A DNA stretch of 15,924 bases from Gammaproteobacteria bacterium (GTDB lineage Bacteria > Pseudomonadota > Gammaproteobacteria > Steroidobacterales > Rariloculaceae). The notes below the pieces were generated by a model, which was not told where the DNA came from, did not search any database, and saw only the letters and a list, made by a program, of their open reading frames with translations. This document shows, one piece after another, positions 7,012 to 12,755 of the stretch (the first letter of the stretch is position 1; every line of letters starts with the position of its first letter). The position numbers and the translations under genes are program-made. Location of the stretch: positions 1 to 15,924 of the forward strand of contig JAFGNC010000361.1 in NCBI GenBank assembly GCA_016927175.1, in the 5' to 3' direction.

Positions 7012-7128
7012 CTTACCGAGCTATGCGGACGGCGGCGGCCGCTCCTGGCTCGGCTCGTCCCGCCCCCGCGGCGTCGTCAGTTCCGGCTCGCGGCACCCCG
7101 ACCTCTTCAGCGATCCGGCAGCGGCCGC

Positions 7129-7584
7129 TCACCGATCCTCGCGCTGTTTCGGGATGATCGAGATCGAGCCGTCACGCTCTAGCACGGCGTAGTCGATCTG
7201 CTCCATGCTCCTCAGCCCGCGCGTCTCGCGAGCCGCGTTCAGCACGTTCTCCGCATCGATGCGCGCCTTCCGGAGACGGTCCTCGAGCGGCCGGCCCTTC
7301 TCGACGACGACCAGCGGCAGGCCTTCGAGAATCATGTCGAGCCGCGGCCATTGCCGTTTCAGCAACGACAGCCCGATGTCGAACAGAAACAGCGTGACGA
7401 TCAGCAGCAGCGAGTTCGTCACCGAGTAGTCGTCGCCGAGCAGAGCGTTCTGCGTCGTCTGCGCAATGATCAGCAACAGCACGAAATCGAACGTCGTCGT
7501 CTGGCCCAGCGACCGCTTGCCGGCGATCCGGAAAACCATCAGCAAAAACACGTACACGGCGAGCGCGCGAATCACGACGTCCAT
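7129..7584 (-). CDS. DUF421 / YetF-like membrane protein
   Basis: Encodes 151 residues. The ATG at 7584 is chosen because GGAGGAA lies 7 bases upstream; an upstream in-frame ATG at 7611 lies inside a hairpin. Three membrane helices occupy roughly residues 4-22, 34-50 and 56-76. They include the conserved segments 'RIAGKRSLGQTTTFDFVLLL' (as RIAGKRSLGQ and TTFDFVLLLIIAQT) and 'NALLGDD'. A cytoplasmic domain follows, with 'VVVEKGRPLEDRLRKARID' and 'LERDGSISIIPK', the typical DUF421 C-terminal beta-alpha unit. Length (about 150) fits the short members of this family. The family is widespread and its function is uncertain; Bacillus YetF-type proteins have been linked to membrane or spore lipid roles. 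It is last in the minus-strand gene series, separated from the previous gene by a strong hairpin. Confidence 0.85.
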   Translation of the reverse strand: MDVVIRALAVYVFLLMVFRIAGKRSLGQTTTFDFVLLLIIAQTTQNALLGDDYSVTNSLLLIVTLFLFDIGLSLLKRQWPRLDMILEGLPLVVVEKGRPLEDRLRKARIDAENVLNAARETRGLRSMEQIDYAVLERDGSISIIPKQREDR

Positions 7585-7610
7585 GACAGATTCCTCCGAG
7601 GTTGCATCCA

Positions 7611-7637
7611 TCCGGCGGCGGCCGCCGCGCCGCCGGA
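7611..7637 (-). promoter_or_regulatory. 10-bp intercistronic hairpin before the DUF421 gene
   Basis: TCCGGCGGCG (7611-7620) is perfectly complementary to CGCCGCCGGA (7628-7637), with a 7-base loop. On the minus strand the hairpin begins 23 bases after the stop at 7661 and ends before the DUF421 ribosome site near 7592-7598. There is no T-run, so it is more likely an attenuator, RNA stability element or Rho-linked end than a classic terminator. The pairing is seen; the role is inferred. Confidence 0.45.
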
Positions 7638-7660
7638 GCAGGGCTCCGGCACTGCGGCGG

Positions 7661-8224
7661 TCACGGGTAAACGAATTGCCAGAACTCGACCGCGGCGGCG
7701 TCGCCTCCCCCCGGCCGCGAGCTGCCGGCGCGGCCCGAGCCGCCGTGGTCGCCGCTTTCGACGCCGATGCGGCCGTCGACCTTCCATAGCTTCTGGGGCT
7801 GCACGTTGAGCAGGATCGTCACGGGCTCTCCGGCGGCCGCCAGCGCGAACTCCATGACGATGCGGTCCGCGCCTGCCTCGGTCCGCTGCGGGCGAGGCAC
7901 GATCTGCGCGAGACCGAGACCCTGCAGATATGCCCGGTCCACCCACAGCCGCAACGTGCGTTCGCCGGAGGGCGAAGGCTCGACGGCGACGCGGATCGTG
8001 TTCGGCGACTGCTGGCGCGCGAACCGTGGATATTCCACGGCGAGACGGCCGTCCGCGCTGCGCACCGCCGTCGTGCTGACCGCGCCGGTACCGAAAAACC
8101 CGGCGAGAGCCGCGGCCACGATCAGCGCGAACAGTATCCAGCCGATGCGCTCGACGGTCCACGCGCGCCGCTGAAACTTCAGATCCTGGACAATCTCGAG
8201 ATCGGGCAGCTTTCGGTCGGGCAT
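7661..8224 (-). CDS. Hypothetical single-pass membrane protein
   Basis: Encodes 187 residues from the ATG at 8224, with a weak GGAT ribosome site. A polar N-terminus of about 26 residues (including 'LEIVQDLKFQRRAW') precedes one hydrophobic helix at residues 27-47. A 140-residue, probably periplasmic domain rich in beta strands follows: 'GRLAVEYPRFARQQSP', 'RTLRLWVDRAYLQGLGL', 'DRIVMEFALAAAGEPVTIL', 'NVQPQKLWKVDGRIGV'. No catalytic motif or cysteine pair is visible. A Gly/Ser-rich stretch (about 157-173) precedes a terminal 'AAAVEFWQFVYP', resembling a linker plus a terminal strand. It lies 31 bases after the propeller gene and just before DUF421; similar proteins next to DUF421 genes suggest the two act together at the membrane. 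Function not recognised. Confidence 0.7.
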   Translation of the reverse strand: MPDRKLPDLEIVQDLKFQRRAWTVERIGWILFALIVAAALAGFFGTGAVSTTAVRSADGRLAVEYPRFARQQSPNTIRVAVEPSPSGERTLRLWVDRAYLQGLGLAQIVPRPQRTEAGADRIVMEFALAAAGEPVTILLNVQPQKLWKVDGRIGVESGDHGGSGRAGSSRPGGGDAAAVEFWQFVYP

Positions 8225-8255
8225 TCGGGCATCCAGATCACGGCGCCGCGCAGCG

Positions 8256-9248
8256 TCAGTTCCACTCGAGCGGATAGATCATGATCCGATTCGCGAGCGG
8301 CGCCGGCACCAGCAGCTGATGACGTTTCTCGTCGTAGCCGATCTGGGCCGGAGATCCGATGCCGCCGACGACCGTCCGCGCTTGCGGGCCCAGCAGGCGA
8401 TAGACGGCATTGCCCTGCCAGCTCGTGACGAGCAGGGAGTCGTCGGGCAGCCGCAGCAGGCCGTCCAGCTGGCCGTCGGGGAGCGTGGCGTACGGAGTGC
8501 GCTCGCCGGACGCGGTCAGCCGGTAGACTTCGTTGGCGTCCGCCGCGAAGGTCGTGACCAGCAAATCCCGGCCGTCCGTGACGATGCCGTCCGGCCGCTC
8601 GAGAAACGCCCCTTCGGCGATCCGAACGGCCTCGCCTTCCCCGGCGACCCGATAGACGGCGCCGGGCGGACGGCTGCGCTCGCCGCCCGTATCGGTCACG
8701 TAAATGCGTCCCTCGGCGTCCGCGGCGAGGTCGTTCAGCATGTAGGAGTCGGGCGCGCCATGCGTTCGGACCAACGCGCCGGTCGAGCGGTCGAAGACAC
8801 GCACCGCGCCGAGATCGGCCACGAGCAGCTCGTCCTCGACGATGATCATGCCCTTCGGCGCGTGCAGCACGATCGATGGATCATGCCCGTCGATCCATCG
8901 GAGCTCGAGAATCTCGCCGTCGGGCGACACGCGCGAGATGAACCCGTTGTCGTCCTCGACCGTCAGCTCACCGTTGATGTTGCTGACCAGGTAAACGTCC
9001 GCGGCCTCGTCCCACAACACCGTTTCCGGGCCGCTCAGCCGGCCTTCCCCGACGACGCGCGGCTGCCCGGCGCGCGCCGTGCCGAGACGCCGATCGGCCG
9101 GCTCGAGCCCGGCCACTTCCTGGGCGTCTGCCGGCGATACCGCGACGGCACCGAGGCTTGCCGCCGCCAGGAACGCGAGGTCGATCAGCCGGTCGCCCCG
9201 TCGTGCCGGTCCTGCTTGTCGTGCCTGCCGTGCCTGTCGTGCCTGCAT
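8256..9248 (-). CDS. Secreted SMP-30/gluconolactonase-like beta-propeller protein
   Basis: Encodes 330 residues from the ATG at 9248. AGGAGG lies 6 bases upstream; a GTG directly before the ATG is too close to it. The N-terminus is an unusual Gln-Ala-Arg triplet repeat encoded by a 9-base tandem repeat. It is followed by a hydrophobic segment, 'LAFLAAASLGAVAV', and a probable cleavage at 'SPADAQ', so the protein is exported. The mature part has repeated four-strand blades: 'SGPETVLWDEAADVYLVSNI', 'HAPKGMIIVEDELLVADLGA', 'MLNDLAADAEGRIYVTDTGG', 'ERPDGIVTDGRDLLVTTF', 'GQLDGLLRLPDDSLLVTSW'. This matches SMP-30/LRE and related six-blade propellers. Lactonase activity is known for some relatives, but no specific substrate can be assigned. 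It sits 37 bases downstream of the CtaG gene in the oxidase/dehydrogenase transcript; hydrolysing a lactone product or a purely structural role are both possible. Confidence 0.8.
   Translation of the reverse strand: MQARQARQARQAGPARRGDRLIDLAFLAAASLGAVAVSPADAQEVAGLEPADRRLGTARAGQPRVVGEGRLSGPETVLWDEAADVYLVSNINGELTVEDDNGFISRVSPDGEILELRWIDGHDPSIVLHAPKGMIIVEDELLVADLGAVRVFDRSTGALVRTHGAPDSYMLNDLAADAEGRIYVTDTGGERSRPPGAVYRVAGEGEAVRIAEGAFLERPDGIVTDGRDLLVTTFAADANEVYRLTASGERTPYATLPDGQLDGLLRLPDDSLLVTSWQGNAVYRLLGPQARTVVGGIGSPAQIGYDEKRHQLLVPAPLANRIMIYPLEWN
9201..9245 (-). repeat. 9-base tandem repeat at the 5' end of the propeller gene
   Basis: Read on the minus strand immediately after the start codon, CAGGCACGR occurs three times in succession (9245-9219) and is followed by two degenerate units (9218-9201). 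It encodes Gln-Ala-Arg repeats that lengthen the positively charged n-region of the signal peptide. The unit is a multiple of three, so changes in copy number keep the frame. Confidence 0.8.
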
Positions 9249-9285
9249 CACTGCCTCCTTGCGATCCGTGCCGCAGAATGCCCGC

Positions 9286-10326
9286 TCACCTGAGCGAAGG
9301 CTCCGGTCCCGGCGCCGCGACTTCGCCTGCCTGCCGCTCGCGTCCCGTCCGCCGCTCGCGCGCCGCGCGCCGCGCGCCGATCGCGTCCAGCCAGCCGACG
9401 AGCAGCCAGGCCGTGACGCCGATGTACAGCAACGAAGGCGGCACCCACATGATCAGCCCGGCAAGCTGCTGGTCGACGATCGGCTCGAGCCCCCACTCCC
9501 GCGTGATCTCGAGATGCGACGCGTACAGCGGCCGGCTCGCGAACGTGATCAGCGCGCCGAGGATGCTGCCCTGCAGCGCCATCGCGAACACGTAGAGCAC
9601 ACGCGCTCCGTTCGCGAGGCGCTCGCGCTCGCGAATCCGCAGCACCGTCGCCCAGAACAGCACGGCAGTGATCAGGAATCCGGCGTGCTCGGCCGTGTGC
9701 ACCGCATCGTTGCGAACCGCGAGGTCGTACAGCTGCGGCGCGTGCCATACCCACAGCACGCCGGTCGCGAGCAGCACGACGAGCAGCGGGCCCTTGCCGC
9801 CGCCCTCGACCGGACCCGCGATCGAGCGCGCGACGCGGTTCTCCCACCTGCCGGCCCGGCGCCGGCTTGCGGCGGGCAGCGCCCACAGCAACGCGACTTC
9901 CGGCGCGCCGAGCACGAGCAGCGGCGCGGCGACCAGAATCAGCAGCAGGTGCTGCACCATGTGCAGCGAGAACAGCGCGGCCGACATCGAATCGAGCGGC
10001 GACATCAGCGCCGCGATCAACGTAGCGATGCCGAGCGTGTAGGATGCCGCGCGAAGGCGGGAGATGCCGCGGCCGGCGCCGGCCCGCGACCACAGCCGGT
10101 AAATACCCGTGTAATAGATCGCGACGCCGATCAGGATCGGGATCACGACGCCGGGGCGCGCGGACCACTCGCTCCAGAAATCGAACCCGGCCGGGCCGTG
10201 CGCCTCGCCGTGGGCGAGCGCGGCGCGCGGCAGCAGCGCGCAGGCCGGCACGGCCGAAAGCGCCGCCAGCAGGCTCGCCGGTGCTCGGCGGAGCGCGGCG
10301 CGGACACGCGAATCGCGGCGGCGCAT
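9286..10326 (-). CDS. ctaG: Cytochrome c oxidase assembly protein, caa3 CtaG family
   Basis: Encodes 346 residues. The ATG at 10326 has GGAG 6 bases upstream, lying across the stop of the oxidase subunit II gene, which is only 3 bases away. After a basic, signal-like N-terminus (residues 1-39, ending AHGEAHG) there are about seven membrane helices. Family features include 'PILIGVAIYYTGIYRLW', 'LFSLHMVQHLLLILVAAPLLVLGAP' (His122 and His126 in an H-x3-H arrangement), 'VLWVWHAPQLYDLAVRN', 'HTAEHAGFLITAVLFW' and 'PPSLLYIGVTAWLLVGWL'. This is the caa3_CtaG family, whose Bacillus member is needed for a functional caa3 oxidase, probably for copper-site assembly. It differs from the Cox11-type CtaG. 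Its position directly behind the subunit II gene supports the role. Confidence 0.9.
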   Translation of the reverse strand: MRRRDSRVRAALRRAPASLLAALSAVPACALLPRAALAHGEAHGPAGFDFWSEWSARPGVVIPILIGVAIYYTGIYRLWSRAGAGRGISRLRAASYTLGIATLIAALMSPLDSMSAALFSLHMVQHLLLILVAAPLLVLGAPEVALLWALPAASRRRAGRWENRVARSIAGPVEGGGKGPLLVVLLATGVLWVWHAPQLYDLAVRNDAVHTAEHAGFLITAVLFWATVLRIRERERLANGARVLYVFAMALQGSILGALITFASRPLYASHLEITREWGLEPIVDQQLAGLIMWVPPSLLYIGVTAWLLVGWLDAIGARRAARERRTGRERQAGEVAAPGPEPSLR

Positions 10327-10329
10327 GCC

Positions 10330-11358
10330 CTACTCCAGGCTCTCCAGATACGCCGCCAGCGCGTTCAGCGTCCTGCCGTCGAACTGCGCGAGCTTCGGCA
10401 TTTTGATGCCGGGTTTCATCCCTTGCGCATTCACGATCCAGGCCTGCAGCCGCGCCCGCGTATTCGGGAACGTGCCGGCGCCGAGGGTCCGGCGGCTCGC
10501 GAAGTGCGTCAGATCGGGCGCGACGCCGCCCCGCGCCTGGGTCCCGCGGATCGTATGACACAACGCGCACGCATACTGCTCGAAGGCGTTGCGCCCGCTG
10601 ATCAGCTCGGGATCGGACGGCATCGCCGCCGGCTGCCGCTGGTGCTCGACCCAGCTTCGGAACTCGGCCGGCTCGTGCGCGACGACGAGCAGCCGCATGT
10701 TCGAATGCTGGACGCCGCAGTACTCGGCGCACTCGCCCCGGTAGACGCCCGGCCGCTCGGCCTCGAACACGAGGTGGTTCGTGTGCCCCGGGATCGCGTC
10801 GAGCTTGCCGAACAGCCTCGGCACCCAGAAGCTGTGGATGACATCGGCGGACGTCAGCCGGACCTGGATCTTCTCGCCGACCGGCACGTGGATCTCGTTG
10901 GCGACCGAGAAACGCTCGCTGGGCCGACCGCCGTAGTCGATCTCCCACCACCACTGATGGGCCGTGACCTCCAGCTCGACCGCCGGATCGGCTACCGTGC
11001 CCGGCAGGGCCCGCAGCGTGCCGAGCGTCACGAAGAACAGCACGCTCAGCACGACGACGGGCACGGCCACGCCGCCGATCAGGATCCAGCCCTTGCCGCC
11101 GTCCGCGTCGATCGGCAGGTGCTCCGTCAGGCTGCCGCGCCGGCGCAGCGCCCCCCACACGATCAGCACGCCCATGACGACGATGGTCAGGCTGACCAGC
11201 GCGATCAGCCACCAGCCGAGCGTCGCGAGCAGGCGCGCCTCGGGCCCGCCGCCCGTCAGCGTGTTGAACGGCGCGCCGCCGCAGCCGGCCGCGAGCGCGG
11301 CAGCGGCCGCAGCGGCGAGGCCGGCCACGGACCGGCACCACGGACCGCGCGGCGTCAT
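10330..11358 (-). CDS. ctaC: Cytochrome c oxidase subunit II with fused cytochrome c domain (caa3 type)
   Basis: Encodes 342 residues. The ATG at 11358 follows GGAGGCGG and overlaps the previous stop by ATGA. A lipoprotein signal ends in 'ALAAGC' (Cys26 would be acylated). Two membrane helices (about 46-69 and 91-115) and the strand 'VTAHQWWWEIDY' precede the CuA domain, whose ligands are all present: His175 (VIHSFWVP), Cys210, Glu212, Cys214, His218 and Met221 (in GECAEYCGVQHSNM). Residues 250-342 form a class I cytochrome c with CALCH at 264-268 and a likely axial Met320 in 'KMPKL'. The fusion lets the oxidase accept electrons through its own covalent haem. It is co-transcribed with dehydrogenase and cytochrome genes rather than directly beside subunits I and III, which is unusual. 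Confidence 0.95.
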   Translation of the reverse strand: MTPRGPWCRSVAGLAAAAAAALAAGCGGAPFNTLTGGGPEARLLATLGWWLIALVSLTIVVMGVLIVWGALRRRGSLTEHLPIDADGGKGWILIGGVAVPVVVLSVLFFVTLGTLRALPGTVADPAVELEVTAHQWWWEIDYGGRPSERFSVANEIHVPVGEKIQVRLTSADVIHSFWVPRLFGKLDAIPGHTNHLVFEAERPGVYRGECAEYCGVQHSNMRLLVVAHEPAEFRSWVEHQRQPAAMPSDPELISGRNAFEQYACALCHTIRGTQARGGVAPDLTHFASRRTLGAGTFPNTRARLQAWIVNAQGMKPGIKMPKLAQFDGRTLNALAAYLESLE

Positions 11359-11897
11359 CCGCCTCCGCCTCCCCCCGCGGTCACCCCGGGGATGTCCCGC
11401 CGCGGCGGCGGGTTCGGGTATACCGGATTCGGCGGCGGCGGCTCCGGCTCCATCGGCGTATCCAGCGACTTGATGTACGCCGTCAGCTTCCACATCTGCT
11501 CGACCGGCAGCTTCGTGCCCCAGGCCGGCATGCCGTAGCGCCGGCCTTCGGCGATGCTGTCGAAGATGTCCTGATCGGCGGAGCCGTAAAGCCACGTCGC
11601 GTCCCGCAGGCTCGGCCCCATGCCGCCGCCCGCGCGACCGCCGTGGCAGCCGTAACAGTTGAACCAGACGAACAGGCGCCGGCCCTCCTGCAGCACGTTC
11701 GGCGTCGAATCGTACGGGTTGTCGACCTCAATCAGCGGCCGGTCGGGCCCAGGCTGCGTTCCCATGACGCGACCCGTCAGATCCATCAATGCGCCCGCCG
11801 GCGCCGGCTCCGCTTCGGTCGTCTCCTGTGGCTGGCACGCCGGCAGCGTCAGAATCGAAACCGCCACCGGCAGCGTCAACGCGAATCGCTTCATCAT
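11355..11897 (-). CDS. Lipoprotein c-type cytochrome associated with the PQQ dehydrogenase
   Basis: Encodes 180 residues from the ATG at 11897 (ATGA overlap with the previous gene). The next codon, ATG at 11894, has better spacing (7 bases) from AGGAGG. The lipobox 'LTLPAC' places the acylated Cys at 21. One haem site, CYGCH (81-85), lies in 'FVWFNCYGCHGG'; a probable axial Met123 is in 'RRYGMPAWG'. The motifs 'GGMGPSLRDATWLYG' and 'QMWKLTAYIKSL' are typical of single-haem cytochromes next to PQQ alcohol dehydrogenases, functionally like XoxG/MxaG. It should accept electrons from the dehydrogenase and deliver them to the oxidase while tethered to the membrane. The C-terminal 30 residues are a Pro-rich then poly-Gly tail, and the poly-Gly codons double as the ribosome site of ctaC. 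The name xoxG is possible but not proven. Confidence 0.88.
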   Translation of the reverse strand: MMKRFALTLPVAVSILTLPACQPQETTEAEPAPAGALMDLTGRVMGTQPGPDRPLIEVDNPYDSTPNVLQEGRRLFVWFNCYGCHGGRAGGGMGPSLRDATWLYGSADQDIFDSIAEGRRYGMPAWGTKLPVEQMWKLTAYIKSLDTPMEPEPPPPNPVYPNPPPRRDIPGVTAGGGGGG

Positions 11898-12727
11898 CGC
11901 TCCTCCTCGACCAACGGCACGCCGTAGCGCTCGAGCAGCGCGCGGATGTCGGCCGCGCGCGTCTCGATCAGCTCGTCGAGCCGGGCCCGCAACGCGACGT
12001 CCTCGTCGCGCACGGCCATCGAGATGTCGAACACGAATGGGAAGCCGCCGTCGGACCGCGGCTCCACCGGCCTGATCTCGAGCGGCACGCGCTGGCGCGA
12101 CGCGAAGTAACCGGCCAGCGGTCCCCATGCGATCGCGACGTCGATGTCGCCGTCGGCGACGGCCTCGATCAGGCGGGACGGCGGATGCGGCTGGCTGTAG
12201 TCGCCGTAGATGCTGTAGCCGACCATGTTGTCGATGAGCCCGCGGCGACCGAGCGCCGCCGCGCCGGGCGTGCTCGAGTAGTCGTCGCCGACGGCGTGCA
12301 CCCCGATGCGCAGACGCCGCAGGACCGGGTCGTCGAGGCCCGCAACGTCGAAGCCGGCGTCGCTGCGCCGGACGAACACGTACGTCGAGCGGTAATACGG
12401 CCGTGTCGTGCGGGCAAGCTCGTAATCGGACGGCACGCCCATCACGACGTCGCACAGGCCGGCGTCGAGCGTGTTGCGAATGAAGCCGCGGCGCTGCGGG
12501 TGCCAGGTGTACTCGATCGGCCGGCCGAGTGCGTCGCCGACGAGGCGCGCGAGCGCGTTCTCGAAGCCGTTCCGGCGCCGGTCCGAGAACGGCAGATTGT
12601 TCGGATCGGCGCAGATGCCGAGCGCGTCGCCGTCGGCCCGCTCCGCGGGATCCGCCGCGGCCGCCGTGCCGCCGGCGAGTGCCGCGGCCGCGACGGCGGC
12701 CGTCAGCACGGTGCGCAGGCGCGTCAC
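11894..12727 (-). CDS. xoxJ: XoxJ/MoxJ-type periplasmic binding protein of the quinoprotein dehydrogenase
   Basis: Encodes 277 residues from the GTG at 12727, which gives a standard Sec signal (VTRLRTVLTAAVAAAALAGG, cleaved near TAAAAD). An ATG at 12781 would overlap the dehydrogenase gene by 26 bases and add 18 polar residues; neither start has a clear ribosome site. Hallmarks are 'LGICADPNNLPFSDRRRNGF' at the mature N-terminus, 'WHPQRRGFIRNTLDAGLCDV', 'VMGVPSDYELARTTRPYYRS' with TYVFVRR, 'RIGVHAVGDDYSSTPGAAAL' and 'GDIDVAIAWGPLAGYFASR'. This matches the family-3-like solute-binding proteins consistently found beside PQQ methanol/ethanol dehydrogenases. MxaJ/XoxJ are thought to help mature or activate the dehydrogenase rather than take part in transport, and no ABC transporter is nearby. 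The stop overlaps the next start by ATGA. Confidence 0.88.
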   Translation of the reverse strand: MTRLRTVLTAAVAAAALAGGTAAAADPAERADGDALGICADPNNLPFSDRRRNGFENALARLVGDALGRPIEYTWHPQRRGFIRNTLDAGLCDVVMGVPSDYELARTTRPYYRSTYVFVRRSDAGFDVAGLDDPVLRRLRIGVHAVGDDYSSTPGAAALGRRGLIDNMVGYSIYGDYSQPHPPSRLIEAVADGDIDVAIAWGPLAGYFASRQRVPLEIRPVEPRSDGGFPFVFDISMAVRDEDVALRARLDELIETRAADIRALLERYGVPLVEEER

Positions 12728-12755
12728 GACGGCGCGCAGAGAGCTAGAGCTTCGG

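Noticed and set aside
9079..11538. Very long plus-strand open frame opposite the propeller, ctaG and ctaC genes
   Set aside because: It is antisense to three well-recognised genes; its product is low-complexity Arg/Pro/Ala-rich sequence typical of GC-rich antisense frames, with no family motif.
11894..12727. Amino-acid ABC transporter binding protein
   Set aside because: No permease or ATPase nearby; its motifs and position next to the PQQ dehydrogenase fit the XoxJ/MoxJ group better.
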